DNA of 64,000 nucleotides from Nitrososphaerota archaeon (GCA_011605725.1 JAAOZP010000012.1:200238-264237); one strand, 5' to 3'; shown: positions 9,450-18,392, counted from the stretch's first letter. Program-made: numbers and translations. Notes: generated from the sequence alone by a model not told the origin.

Positions 9450-11567
9450 CTAATCAAAAGGTTTTTGGCAAGATTCTAGGACAATGACCTCATACTCTTG
9501 GAGAACTGGCAACTTTAACACCACGTTCTGATCAACCTCTTCCCAATCCAGCTCCATGTTTAACCTCAACGCCTTAGCGTAACGTGGCTTATCAAACCCG
9601 TGAAGAACTATTTTTAAATTCCTGATTAGTAGGGTTGATTCTATAGGCCTAGTCATCTCGCCAGTGAAGTTCACCAGATGTATTAGTATTCTACGTTTAT
9701 CTGGCTGGTGTCTAAGAGTAACTTCAACAGTCTGAGGACAATCATCAAGCGTTACCAGTTTTCTAGACATGAGGCGGACAGCGTTAGCAATTATCCTCCT
9801 GTAGTCAGGGTTATGATAAGAATAATAGTGCTCAAAGAAGTTTCCAGCGAGGTAGAGGCAGCTTCCTCTTCCATACTTGTTAATCAGGATCGCGGGATTC
9901 TTAGATAAGGGAGGAAGCCTCACGTATCTAGCGGGCATTTTCTCATTATACATGGCTATCGCCCTTGACGTTACGGGGATCACCTCAACCCCGAAAGCCG
10001 GGCATGGAAGAAGCTTTGTGCTCACCCCCTCTACAAAAGGATGGTCGCCGACGATTGACATGTAGTCCATCATCATTGGGCCGAAGACACCTCTTCCAGC
10101 CTTAACGCCGAATACCTCGGCCAACCTGAACTCTTTAAGCATCACTCCGTATTCATCATATCTTGAACATTCAAAGCTTGCAATAAGGTTACCTCCATCC
10201 CTTACGTACTCCCTGATAGTGTCGGCACAATCATTAGAAATGCATGCAGAGTTTGGAGCAATTATTAAGTCATACTTGCGAAGATTCTCCAGCTTTACCG
10301 ACTCCTCATCAATAACGTCGAAGAGAACGTGGGACCTCACCAGTAGCTCGTAACATCCTTGAAAGCCAGCGAAGTAGTCTGCAGCCTTCCTCTCCTCGAT
10401 TTTCACCTCCTTCGGATGGAAGTCCGCGAAAGGAATGCTCGCCCTGTAGAAATCAGCCGTCCTCTTGGACCAGAAGAGCCCAACCCTAGCGATCGACGTA
10501 GTGTGCTCCAGATACTCGGCGTTTCCAATTATAAAGCGGTTCATCTCCCCGGCAGCCAACGCTCCCGGCCCTTCAGCTGATCTCAACGATACACCATACC
10601 ACGGATTAGCACCGTTAGCAATCGTCTCTGCATAAAGAAGCTTCGTCTCAGCTGGAGTTAAGAGATACTCATCCCACCCCTTATTAGCACCGGCTATGAA
10701 GACAACCGTCGGCTTACCGCCGGATTGTGTTTCCAGGAGCTTAGCCGTCATGCCTGCTTTCCAAAGCGGTTCAGCCCTCAGGTCATAGTATAGGAAGCCA
10801 CCCTCAGCCCCCAGCATATCCTGGTAAGATATAAGCCTCCGGTTATCCCTTGCCTCAATCCAAGTCGGCCACAGGCCTGCAGAATTCATGTAGATTATCG
10901 CGTTCTGCTTAACCTTTTTCAGCGTCTTTTCAGCATCTCTAAGGTACTCAGCTATACTGTCATACCTAAACTCTACGAACTTCCTCCAGGAAGGGTCTTT
11001 CCAATCCTCCTCGCGGGGAATATCAAATCCATACTTCCGCTTGAACTTCTCTTGGCAGTTCTTGCAATAGCAAGTTCCCGGATAGTAGGCCGGGCCATCT
11101 AAAAATATTCCATCGATATCGTAGGAAGCCAGATCCTCGATACCTTGAAGGGACCACTCTCTCCAGGAAGGGGAGTTTACGCATGGAGAGTTTCCGGAGC
11201 CGTAAAGAAAATCTATTATCTTGCCTTCTTTATTCACCTGAAGCCAGTCCGGATGCTGCTTGCCAAACTCAACGTTTATCCAGTGCACATTGTAATAGAC
11301 CAGGACCCTGATTCCTCTTTCACGAGCTTCCGGCAAGTATTCCCCCAAAAAATCCCTCGGCATGCTTCTTGCTATCCTAGTCTTAAAGTAGAAGACACCC
11401 TTCTCCCCTCCCCAAAAATCGCTGCAACCAAGATGCTCAGCGTTAAAGCCAAGCCTACTCTTGGCTTCAGCAAGCTCAGCCGGATTTATTTTCAGAATCT
11501 CCTCGGCATCAGGTAAAGCGAAGTCCGCGATAGTAAGAGACTTGCGCCACCATTGTTCATCAGACAT
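9450..11567 (-). CDS. Glycosidase-like TIM-barrel protein with GATase-like trimerisation domain
   Basis: The 705-residue product starts with a TIM-barrel glycosidase-like region (about 60-370). Visible features are YLPEARERGIRVLVYYNVHW, the acidic YDIDGIFLDGP strand end and a CYCKNCQEKF cysteine cluster. An alpha/beta domain (about 400-570; VRDGGNLIASFECSRYDEYG) resembles the beta-galactosidase trimerisation/GATase-like domain, and a beta domain closes the protein. This architecture occurs in poorly described families related to GH42 and alpha-fucosidase-like enzymes. No signal peptide is seen, so it is likely cytoplasmic. The putative catalytic acids cannot be assigned with confidence; D in FLDGP is a candidate. 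A TATA box lies 26 bp before the ATG. Confidence 0.65.
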   Translation of the reverse strand: MSDEQWWRKSLTIADFALPDAEEILKINPAELAEAKSRLGFNAEHLGCSDFWGGEKGVFYFKTRIARSMPRDFLGEYLPEARERGIRVLVYYNVHWINVEFGKQHPDWLQVNKEGKIIDFLYGSGNSPCVNSPSWREWSLQGIEDLASYDIDGIFLDGPAYYPGTCYCKNCQEKFKRKYGFDIPREEDWKDPSWRKFVEFRYDSIAEYLRDAEKTLKKVKQNAIIYMNSAGLWPTWIEARDNRRLISYQDMLGAEGGFLYYDLRAEPLWKAGMTAKLLETQSGGKPTVVFIAGANKGWDEYLLTPAETKLLYAETIANGANPWYGVSLRSAEGPGALAAGEMNRFIIGNAEYLEHTTSIARVGLFWSKRTADFYRASIPFADFHPKEVKIEERKAADYFAGFQGCYELLVRSHVLFDVIDEESVKLENLRKYDLIIAPNSACISNDCADTIREYVRDGGNLIASFECSRYDEYGVMLKEFRLAEVFGVKAGRGVFGPMMMDYMSIVGDHPFVEGVSTKLLPCPAFGVEVIPVTSRAIAMYNEKMPARYVRLPPLSKNPAILINKYGRGSCLYLAGNFFEHYYSYHNPDYRRIIANAVRLMSRKLVTLDDCPQTVEVTLRHQPDKRRILIHLVNFTGEMTRPIESTLLIRNLKIVLHGFDKPRYAKALRLNMELDWEEVDQNVVLKLPVLQEYEVIVLESCQKPFD

Positions 11568-11586
11568 ACTCTCGTGCTAAGCTTTT

Positions 11587-11599
11587 GAAATATTAAACC
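11587..11599 (-). promoter_or_regulatory. TATA box of the 11567 glycosidase-like gene
   Basis: GGTTTAATATTTC on the minus strand is centred 26 bp upstream of the ATG at 11567, giving a leaderless start. Confidence 0.5.
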
Positions 11600-11625
11600 T
11601 TTTCCAGAACAATCGGCTGCAAAAA

Positions 11626-11634
11626 CTTATATTT
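11626..11634 (+). promoter_or_regulatory. TATA box of the 11659 URO-D-like gene
   Basis: CTTATATTT is centred 29 bp upstream of the ATG at 11659, so a leader of only a few bases is predicted. Confidence 0.45.
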
Positions 11635-11658
11635 CAACAGCTGGCGTTATGGGGAGAG

Positions 11659-12780
11659 ATGCTGCCTGCTGAAAGGCTTGACGCCGCGTTTGAAGGCAAG
11701 TATTCAGATGCAATACCGTGGTTTGCTGACCTTACTTACTGGTATCACTCGCACGAGGAAATGGGAACCTTGCCTACTAGGTATAGGGGCGAGGGAAGAA
11801 TAAACCTTTACATGGACATGGGTTGTGGTGCGCATGAAGAGCTCTACCGACCAGTTTTCAGGATAAAGCGTAGACAGGTGGAAATCAATGTTTACGAGAC
11901 CAAGGATCATGACGGAAGCATTGTCAGGCACGAAGTTTTTCAAACACCGGTAGGAGAGTTGAGACGAGTAAGTAAACACTCATTCAAATCCCACAGTACT
12001 GCGACTATAGAGCACCCCGTTAAAACAGAGAGAGACTTAAAGGTCCTGAGATTCATATTGAGAGACCAGATTGTAGAGAAGGATCCTGAGATTTACGAAT
12101 GGCAGTCGCGAGCGATGCAGAAATGGAATGGATGGGGAATTGTAAGCTCTCTACCACCGAGAACACCGTTGATGAGGATGATAGTGGAATGGGCCGGCTT
12201 CTCAAACACTGTAAAACTCCAGTGGAGGTCTAGAGAAGAGTTTGACGAGACAATTCAAGTCATGTGCGAGGCGGATGACCCAGTTTATGAAGCAGTCTCA
12301 GAAGCACCCGCCAAGTATGTTTATTTCGGGGAAAACCTTTCTAGCGACATGGTTAGTCCACGTCTTTTCAAAACCTACTTGGAACCCTACTACAGGAAGC
12401 GTTCTCTTGAGCTTCACTCTAAAGGGAAGAAGATTTACCTACATATAGATGGTAGCCTTAGAGGGTTGTTGCCGTTGCTTGCTCAAACCGGCATAGACTG
12501 TGCACAATCGCTTACACCAGCGCCGGCAGGCGACGTCGACGTTAAGGATTTTAGGAGGCTCGCTGGCAATAGCATAGTACTATGGGGAGGATTACCAGGT
12601 GTTCTATTCAGTGAAAAATATCCCGTTGAAATGTTGAGACGGATTCTTGAAGACATAATAGAAACATATATAAATGATTATAAGTTTATAATAGGAGTTG
12701 CTGACCAGGTGCCACCGGATGGAGAGATAGACAGGGTGAAAATGGTTAGCGAGATAGTGAATTCCAAGGGCAGAAGATAA
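11659..12780 (+). CDS. Uroporphyrinogen-decarboxylase-superfamily protein (URO-D/MtaA-like)
   Basis: This 373-residue protein shows the second half of a URO-D-type TIM barrel: ENLSSDMVSPRLFKTYLEPYYRKR, then KKIYLHIDGSLRGLLPLLAQTGIDC, then VLWGGLPGVLFSE. The family includes haem-pathway URO-D and corrinoid:CoM methyltransferases (MtaA, MtbA, CmuA). This copy is surrounded by sugar genes and lacks the N-terminal haem-pathway signature. The Zn-binding H-x-C of MtaA-type enzymes is not clear; HID at the equivalent strand has no Cys. Its reaction is therefore unknown. Two more paralogues lie at 56848 and 62528. Confidence 0.7.
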   Translation: MLPAERLDAAFEGKYSDAIPWFADLTYWYHSHEEMGTLPTRYRGEGRINLYMDMGCGAHEELYRPVFRIKRRQVEINVYETKDHDGSIVRHEVFQTPVGELRRVSKHSFKSHSTATIEHPVKTERDLKVLRFILRDQIVEKDPEIYEWQSRAMQKWNGWGIVSSLPPRTPLMRMIVEWAGFSNTVKLQWRSREEFDETIQVMCEADDPVYEAVSEAPAKYVYFGENLSSDMVSPRLFKTYLEPYYRKRSLELHSKGKKIYLHIDGSLRGLLPLLAQTGIDCAQSLTPAPAGDVDVKDFRRLAGNSIVLWGGLPGVLFSEKYPVEMLRRILEDIIETYINDYKFIIGVADQVPPDGEIDRVKMVSEIVNSKGRR

Positions 12781-12865
12781 GAAGGTTCAGAATAAGTGTT
12801 CACTCTAACGAGCCACCCACTATTACAAAAAATTTAAGTTCAGGATGATATGATTCTACAGAAAG

Positions 12866-13897
12866 TTGCCATCTAGGAGGCTTACAGTAGGGCTGGTCCT
12901 AATCACAGCTGGAATCACTCTTATATTAAGCTCCCTACTCGTGAAACCAGAGCATCCCGAGGAAGATCAATATGCCGCGTTAAGAAAGGTTAGGGTAGAT
13001 TATGCGGAAAGGCAGAGCTGTACCTACTTCCTAGACCAGAGCATCCTCCTTAGAAACCCGTCTAGCGAGACCGTGGTTGATCTGGTCTATGTGTGGATTC
13101 CGGTTAACGAGAGCCACCAGTTCACGCGGTTCCTAAGTTCAACTCTAAAACCATTATTCATGAAAAGCGATGAGGAGGTTGCCATATTAGTTTATAATGT
13201 TAGCTTGACGGAAGGGGAAACGATGTGGCTTAATGTTACGCTCCTAGTAACCGTTGAAGGATATAGACTTCTTATGGAGAACATCCCCTGGCTGAACCGT
13301 TCTCAGGTTGAGGAGAGCACCGGAGGAAAAGGGTATTGGGCCGTTGAAAACCGGACATACATTTTAGTAGCGAAAAACATAGGCTTAGATGCTAGGGATC
13401 CTGTTGAAGCATGCCGTATTGTTGGAGAATGGATACGCAGGAGGCTTCAATACGACGAGGGGCCGAGAAAGGGTGCTAACCATGCGTTAATTGAGATGGG
13501 TGGCGAGCTGTTTGTCAGGGGCGACTGTGAAGAGATTGCCGATGTATTCGTAACGCTCACGAGAATACTTGGAATACGTTCAAGAGTAGTACATGGCCTC
13601 CGTCTTCTCGGATACAGGGAAGGCTCTGTGACAATGTGGATTAAGAGGACAGAAAGAGGTTACGAGTACTCTGAAAATTGGGGTGGACATGCCTGGTCGC
13701 AAATGTATCTTCCGCAAGCAGGATGGGTTGATTTTGAACTGGGTGCATATGACGTTAGAATAGGAGACCTCACTCCATATTACGTTAGGTACAGCTTTGA
13801 GGAAAAAGGCAACCTGGGTTCAAACGTGCCTTACTGTTTGACGAGAAATCTGGAGGCAGACCTCCTGTACTTCGTTTTTAGGTGGGTTCAGCCTTGA
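12866..13897 (+). CDS. Membrane-anchored transglutaminase-like cysteine protease/transferase
   Basis: A TTG start gives an N-terminal membrane anchor (VGLVLITAGITLILSSLL, about 7-24), so the bulk of the 343 residues faces outward. The transglutaminase core has the full catalytic triad: C221 (GDCEEIA), H275 (GGHAWSQM) and D289 (GWVDFEL). Such domains cleave or cross-link peptides via a thioester. Upstream AT-rich sequence (about 12828-12838) can serve as a TATA box. The next gene overlaps its end by 16 bp and is also membrane-anchored, so the two probably act together at the cell surface. Protease or peptidase activity is the usual guess for archaeal members. Confidence 0.75.
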   Translation: MPSRRLTVGLVLITAGITLILSSLLVKPEHPEEDQYAALRKVRVDYAERQSCTYFLDQSILLRNPSSETVVDLVYVWIPVNESHQFTRFLSSTLKPLFMKSDEEVAILVYNVSLTEGETMWLNVTLLVTVEGYRLLMENIPWLNRSQVEESTGGKGYWAVENRTYILVAKNIGLDARDPVEACRIVGEWIRRRLQYDEGPRKGANHALIEMGGELFVRGDCEEIADVFVTLTRILGIRSRVVHGLRLLGYREGSVTMWIKRTERGYEYSENWGGHAWSQMYLPQAGWVDFELGAYDVRIGDLTPYYVRYSFEEKGNLGSNVPYCLTRNLEADLLYFVFRWVQP

Positions 13898-14727
13898 GGA
13901 TTTTGAGGAAAACTCTCTTAATCATAATCTTAGCCTTGACAGCAGTACCAGCAGCATTCCTCATCAAGCTTCAGCCGGATTACCATGTTGAGATCAACAT
14001 GAAGACAGGGTTTGAAAGGATGGTGATGCTAAAATTTGACATATTCTTAAAAACTATAAGTAGCTCAGTTCCGCTTGATGAGAATGCCTACTGGCCAGTT
14101 GTTGCGGACTATTACAAACTACGGTACCCATCAGGCTGGATAGAAGCGATGAAACTCTTGTCCAGAGAGGACATTAGGCTGCTGAACTGCCCGGTTAATC
14201 CCCCTTGCGTCAAGCCTCCCTACGCCGTGAACGAGGCAGATGCTTCAGACAGCAGTGCTTTCACACTCAGAACCCTAGGAGTTGCCCTTCCCAAAGCCTC
14301 TTCTAGGCTTAGGGCGAAGATTTATGAATCGAAGTTTCTCAATTCAACATCAACCCTCCTAGTTACTGTTATGAACACAGGGGACGATGAAGGAGTGTTC
14401 ATAGTTATTCTTTTTGAGAAAAGCTTTGAACAGGCTAGGAAGGTAGACCTCAAGCCCAGCGAAAACGCTTCAGTAAGGTTTCCAGTGCACGTCCCCGAGG
14501 GAGAAGAGGTAGTGGTAAGGATCTTTGGAGGTGGAGAGCAGCTGGACGGGTGTAAGCTGACCATCGGGATGAAGAAGCCCCCGAGCATCTTGCCACTAGT
14601 CTTGGGCGCGGTGGGAACAATTCCTATGCTTGTTGGAACCCTCGTAATACTCTCCCACTTTATGGGTAAGTTTAGGAAACACGCTTCATTGCAAGAGGAT
14701 GGCCCTGCTCCATATCCTCCAAGCTAA
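13882..14727 (+). CDS. Membrane protein of unknown function paired with transglutaminase
   Basis: The family is not recognised. The 281-residue product has an N-terminal hydrophobic segment (about 11-27, LLIIILALTAVPAAFLI), an external region of about 200 residues and a second membrane span near the C-terminus (about 239-260, LPLVLGAVGTIPMLVGTLVIL) with a basic cytoplasmic tail. Part of the external region (about 150-225) reads like a beta-sandwich. GTG at 13882 or TTG at 13894 could start it. Both overlap the transglutaminase gene, indicating coupled translation and a joint function at the membrane. Confidence 0.6.
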   Translation: MGSALRILRKTLLIIILALTAVPAAFLIKLQPDYHVEINMKTGFERMVMLKFDIFLKTISSSVPLDENAYWPVVADYYKLRYPSGWIEAMKLLSREDIRLLNCPVNPPCVKPPYAVNEADASDSSAFTLRTLGVALPKASSRLRAKIYESKFLNSTSTLLVTVMNTGDDEGVFIVILFEKSFEQARKVDLKPSENASVRFPVHVPEGEEVVVRIFGGGEQLDGCKLTIGMKKPPSILPLVLGAVGTIPMLVGTLVILSHFMGKFRKHASLQEDGPAPYPPS

Positions 14728-14776
14728 ACGGATTGCAGCATGCGCTAATTATGAACAGCCTTACCTAAAACCATAA

Positions 14777-14787
14777 TTCTTATAAGG
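14777..14787 (+). promoter_or_regulatory. TATA box of the 14818 esterase gene
   Basis: TTCTTATAAGG lies about 36 bp upstream of the TTG start, predicting a leader under 10 nt. Confidence 0.4.
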
Positions 14788-14817
14788 TAGTACAGCATTC
14801 CATTCGAATGATGCATA

Positions 14818-15870
14818 TTGGTCGATATAGTTGACGCTCCTCAAATCACTGACAATTTCATAAGGAAACTGTATGAGAGAACTAGGCCCTCTCTATCCTT
14901 CAAAGCCTCCACTAGAGAAGAGTTTTTAGAATGGAGGGAGAAACTAAAGAGTAAGATTAGAGAGCTTTTAGGGGAATTCCCTGAGCCCGCTGACTTAAAT
15001 CCCCGTCTGCTTTCTAGAGAGGAGGCTGAGAAGTATGTTAGGGAGAAATGGATCATTCAATCTGAAGAGGACTGCTGGGTACCATTATACCTTTTAATCC
15101 CGAAGGGCTTCAAAGGAAAGCTTCCAGCAATTTTATGTGCACACGGCCATGGCGCATACGGTAAGGATTCAGTAGCAGGTGTTCATTTTAACGATCCGAA
15201 TAGGAAGGCTGAGATTGAAAGGTTAAACTATAATTATGCGGAGCAGATGGCTAATGCTGGTTTCGTTACAATAGCTCCTGATTGGAGAAGTTTTGGTGAA
15301 AGAATAGCCTATTATAATCCATATCCCGGGAGGGATATATGCAACATTCATTTCCTCCAGCACTTGATACTTGGGAGAACGCTTTTAGGAAGCAACATAT
15401 TCGACGGCATGCGGGTAATAGACTTCCTAACCACATTAGAATATGTTGATCCCAACCGGATAGGATGCATGGGTCTATCCTTTGGAGGGACAATGACAAC
15501 CTACCTGACGCTGCTCGACGAAAGGATAAAAGCAGCAGATATAATATGCTACGCAACCACTACTGAGCACTACGCGATATCTAGGCCAAACTTCTGCGGG
15601 TCTCAGCTGGTTCCCAACCTTTACAAGTATGCTGACGTGCCCGATGTCATAGCCGCAATAGCTCCTAAGCCTCTCCTAATAGAGAGCGGAGCCTCCGATA
15701 CTTGTTTCTGGATTCATTCCACCCTTAAAGCACACAACGTGATAAAAAGGGCCTACGAGGTCGCCGGGGAGCCGGAGAACCTCTGGATAGAAATCTTCCC
15801 GGGGGAACACAGCTTCTCTGGGAGAATGGCCTTCAGCTTCTTCAAAAAATACCTTAAATCTGGAAACTGA
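14818..15870 (+). CDS. Alpha/beta-hydrolase, acetyl-xylan-esterase/dienelactone-hydrolase type
   Basis: The 350-residue protein has the alpha/beta-hydrolase oxyanion region (ILCAHGHGAYGKD), nucleophile elbow GLSFGG with S221, acid D294 (SGASDTCF) and H331 (GEHSFSG). It opens with a helical N-terminal extension (about 1-60) seen in the Abhydrolase_7/acetyl-xylan-esterase-like group. These enzymes cut ester side groups such as acetyl from polysaccharides or small esters. No signal peptide is visible, so a cytoplasmic role in de-esterifying imported sugars or xenobiotics is more likely. The TTG start is chosen because the nearby ATGs are out of frame. Confidence 0.75.
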   Translation: MVDIVDAPQITDNFIRKLYERTRPSLSFKASTREEFLEWREKLKSKIRELLGEFPEPADLNPRLLSREEAEKYVREKWIIQSEEDCWVPLYLLIPKGFKGKLPAILCAHGHGAYGKDSVAGVHFNDPNRKAEIERLNYNYAEQMANAGFVTIAPDWRSFGERIAYYNPYPGRDICNIHFLQHLILGRTLLGSNIFDGMRVIDFLTTLEYVDPNRIGCMGLSFGGTMTTYLTLLDERIKAADIICYATTTEHYAISRPNFCGSQLVPNLYKYADVPDVIAAIAPKPLLIESGASDTCFWIHSTLKAHNVIKRAYEVAGEPENLWIEIFPGEHSFSGRMAFSFFKKYLKSGN

Positions 15871-15898
15871 GGCGAATGGCTGTTAAAACTGAAAGCAA

Positions 15899-16117
15899 AT
15901 GCCGCTTGGGATACGCAGAGTAAAAATTCTAACATTTAGTGAAGCTAACCATCCACGCGCGCGCCTTCCGAAGGAAGCGAGAGTAGTCTCCATGATAGCT
16001 GTAGGCTATTCTGGTGAGAAAAAGGAGCCCGTGTCAAACTGGAAATCCCTACAGGAGATCGTTGGATACAACCACTGGCAGCACAGGCTTTTTAAAATCT
16101 TAAGGAACCAGGCTTAA
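15899..16117 (+). pseudogene. C-terminal remnant of a nitroreductase-like gene
   Basis: The plus-strand frame reads LPKEARVVSMIAVGYSGEKK followed by KSLQEIVGYNHW. This matches the C-terminal block of nitroreductases and parallels the intact nitroreductase gene at 22953 (IPEGLRVLCTVSVGYPDEKP ... RRPLEEVTHWEKYG). The FMN-binding N-terminal two thirds are absent, and the 5' side is noncoding and holds a GCGCGCGC tract at 15957. It overlaps the end of the convergent PfkB gene by 18 bp. I infer a decayed gene rather than a functional small protein. Confidence 0.4.
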
Positions 16118-17107
16118 TACTTCTGTGGATCTTAAAACCTCTTCTCCATGAAGATTAATGATTGAGTCAAAGTTCTCCCGGGTAACGTTCGTAGTTGTCC
16201 CGACTCCGGTTACGCACGCTGCGCCAGCAGCCTGCCCCGCCATTAAGATCCTCTTTAAATCCTCAAGAGGGATTTCCGACAGGCCTCCAAACATCCTATT
16301 CTTAAGCAGTGTGAATATTATTCCTGCGCTGAACGCGTCCCCGGCGCCAGTCGGGTCAACCACTTCAACTTTAAAACCTTTCTGCCTTACGTATTTCCCA
16401 TTCTTCAAAACAGCCAGCGCACCCTTTTCGCCGAGGGTTATGAAAGTAATGCCGTTAACCCTTTTACTCGCCTCCCTCATCCCATAGGCCAAACTATCTG
16501 TCTTGAATATGTTTTTCAGCTCTATGTCGTTACAGTGGAAAAAATCTGCGTAATCCAAATGCTCAACAATATAATCCCATTGCCTCCCATATGGCTCCAC
16601 CATGTCGACGAACGTTAAGCTACCGGTCTTCTTCGCGGTTTTAAGAACCTCTCCAAGCCTTTCGTCGAATTCACCGCATAATCCGGACGCGGCGTAGAAA
16701 ATCCGTGGTTTAACCTCAAGCACCTTCTTGGAGACGAAATCCGGGTCGAGATGCAGGCTTGCACCCAGGTCCAGGTGGAACCTCCTGTCCTCACCTTTAA
16801 CCACAAGCGCAATGTTTTTAGTCGTCCCCGTTTCAGCCAGCTCCATCAAGTGTGTGATAACCCCCTTCTCCTCTAAAACGCTTTTTATGAACCATCCGAA
16901 AACATCCCTGCCGATTGCCCCCACTATGCCGACAGAACCCTTTTCAAGGCCCAGCTGGATCAAATCTATGGAAACGTTGCAGGGGTGGCCTCCAACAGTC
17001 AGCTTAACGCTTTTCTTAGCAAAAACTATGTGACCAGGATCCGCGATTTTAGGCAGTTCAGCCAGAATCATGTCGGCAACGATGAACCCTGAGGCGAGGA
17101 CTTTCAT
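16100..17107 (-). CDS. PfkB/ribokinase-family carbohydrate kinase
   Basis: The roughly 335-residue protein has both ribokinase-family signatures: an N-terminal GGHPCNVSIDLIQLG substrate-binding region and DPTGAGDAFSAG at about 247-258 with the catalytic Asp. It phosphorylates a sugar or nucleoside using ATP. An ATG start at 17107 is preferred over TTG at 17110 because the TATA box is centred 27 bp upstream. The gene is single, between the esterase and FEN-1 and not in an obvious pathway, so substrate prediction is not possible. Confidence 0.8.
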   Translation of the reverse strand: MKVLASGFIVADMILAELPKIADPGHIVFAKKSVKLTVGGHPCNVSIDLIQLGLEKGSVGIVGAIGRDVFGWFIKSVLEEKGVITHLMELAETGTTKNIALVVKGEDRRFHLDLGASLHLDPDFVSKKVLEVKPRIFYAASGLCGEFDERLGEVLKTAKKTGSLTFVDMVEPYGRQWDYIVEHLDYADFFHCNDIELKNIFKTDSLAYGMREASKRVNGITFITLGEKGALAVLKNGKYVRQKGFKVEVVDPTGAGDAFSAGIIFTLLKNRMFGGLSEIPLEDLKRILMAGQAAGAACVTGVGTTTNVTRENFDSIINLHGEEVLRSTEVLSLVP

Positions 17108-17128
17108 CAAGACAGATCATGGTTAAGA

Positions 17129-17139
17129 GTTTTTAATCT
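17129..17139 (-). promoter_or_regulatory. TATA box of the 17107 kinase gene
   Basis: AGATTAAAAAC on the minus strand, centred about 27 bp upstream of the ATG at 17107, predicts a leaderless mRNA. Confidence 0.45.
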
Positions 17140-17151
17140 TTTCTAAACTTC

Positions 17152-18180
17152 CTAAACCCATTTCCTGAGGGTAGTATCCTCTGCAACAGACCTGTAGAAG
17201 CGCCTCATCCTTTCAATCAGCCTAGTAACCCTATCCCTGGAAAAACCTTTCTCAGAGTGAAGGAACTCCATCAACCATGCTTCGTCAAGCCCCGAGTACT
17301 TGACGGAATACTCTTTTTTAACATCAGGCTGCATGAATACTTTTCTGACCTCAGCGTAATTCTCCGGAGCCTTTGGAAGAATGCTTCTAGGGATTTCATC
17401 TATCCGCCCATACTTCTTAATAAGCTGCAGAGCCTTTTTAGGACCAATCCCCTTAACACCCTCGTTGAAATCAGTACCCACGAGAATAGCCACATCCACC
17501 AGCTGCTCCCTAGTGATGCCCAGCCTACCTAAGGCCTCTCCAGCCTCTATAAGCTCAGGCTTCAAGACTTTTAAATAGCCCTTGCTCGGGTAGAACTCGG
17601 TGCTACGTATAGCCAGGTTTCTAACAAGCCTGGGAGAACCGTAGAGCAAGGTATCATAGTCCCTACCTGCCACAGCATACGCCTCCCCCCTTTGAACGAT
17701 AAAGGCCGCCTGAGCCTCAGCATCAGAAGGAGCCTCGACAAACGGAAGGCCCATTGCAGAAAGCAGGATCTTAGCGTCCTCGACCATCGCCGTCGTCAGC
17801 CTAGTGGAAGAAACAGCCTTGGAAAAGGCTTCTGCAAGCCTACCTTCTTTCAACGCTAGCCTCCACTCCGCCAAAGCCTTCTCCCTCCTGAGCTTCCTCT
17901 CCTCCAGCTCCCTCAGCTTAAGCTGAGCAGGCCTTCCGTCGAAGACGAATATGAACCTCATGCTGTAGTCACACAGTAGCCTTGTAACCCTGAAGGCGAA
18001 GCCTATCAGGTGAGAAGTAACGTTGCCCTCAGCATCCGTGAAGAACGTTCCGTCAGGCTTACGTATCAAAGCGAGAAACTGGTAGAGCATCTGGCTAGCG
18101 TCAACAGCGAAGCTTTTCCCTCTAAGGCTTTCAAGACTCGTCGGTTTCCTGCTGATTATGGGTGTTAAATTAACCCCCAT
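17152..18180 (-). CDS. fen: Flap endonuclease 1 (FEN-1)
   Basis: This is the archaeal structure-specific 5' flap nuclease of Okazaki-fragment processing and base-excision repair. The 342-residue product has the N block (FAVDASQMLYQFL), FVFDGRP, the I block APSDAEAQAAF, the metal site VAGRDYDTLLYG and LVGTDFNEGVKGIGPKKAL with its helix-hairpin-helix. Length is typical. Two oddities are visible. The first acid of the usual APSEAEA block is Asp instead of Glu. The C-terminal PCNA-binding box reads DTTLRKWV, lacking the usual leading Gln. It is transcribed alone on the minus strand. Confidence 0.95.
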   Translation of the reverse strand: MGVNLTPIISRKPTSLESLRGKSFAVDASQMLYQFLALIRKPDGTFFTDAEGNVTSHLIGFAFRVTRLLCDYSMRFIFVFDGRPAQLKLRELEERKLRREKALAEWRLALKEGRLAEAFSKAVSSTRLTTAMVEDAKILLSAMGLPFVEAPSDAEAQAAFIVQRGEAYAVAGRDYDTLLYGSPRLVRNLAIRSTEFYPSKGYLKVLKPELIEAGEALGRLGITREQLVDVAILVGTDFNEGVKGIGPKKALQLIKKYGRIDEIPRSILPKAPENYAEVRKVFMQPDVKKEYSVKYSGLDEAWLMEFLHSEKGFSRDRVTRLIERMRRFYRSVAEDTTLRKWV

Positions 18181-18261
18181 CCGAACCTACACCAAGTATT
18201 GCTAAAGTCCGAGTAACGTTTATGGTTTTCTGAACATATTCCTAATCTGAATAAAGGCTGT

Positions 18262-18385
18262 TCCGCGCGCGCTCGGTGAACGTGTCTGGGTTGCTCAGCT
18301 TACTGGATGCGAAGTACGTGTTTAAACAGTGGGTCGGTTTCTTCAATTCTACGGAAAGCTCGGCGCGCGCGAGCCGAGGCTGGAG
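18262..18385 (+). ncRNA. Candidate GC-rich structured RNA or cruciform element
   Basis: A GC-rich island in an otherwise AT-leaning intergenic region is bounded by CGCGCGCGC (18264-18272) and GCGCGCGCG (18363-18371), which are exact reverse complements and can form a 9-bp stem enclosing about 90 nt. The right arm can instead form a local hairpin, CTCGGC/GCCGAG (18359-18379). No tRNA, SRP or RNase P signature was recognised. It may be an RNA gene, a regulatory leader for the small membrane ORF at 18393, or chance. GC-rich islands often mark RNAs in AT-rich thermophile genomes. Confidence 0.25.
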
Positions 18386-18392
18386 ACGAGCC

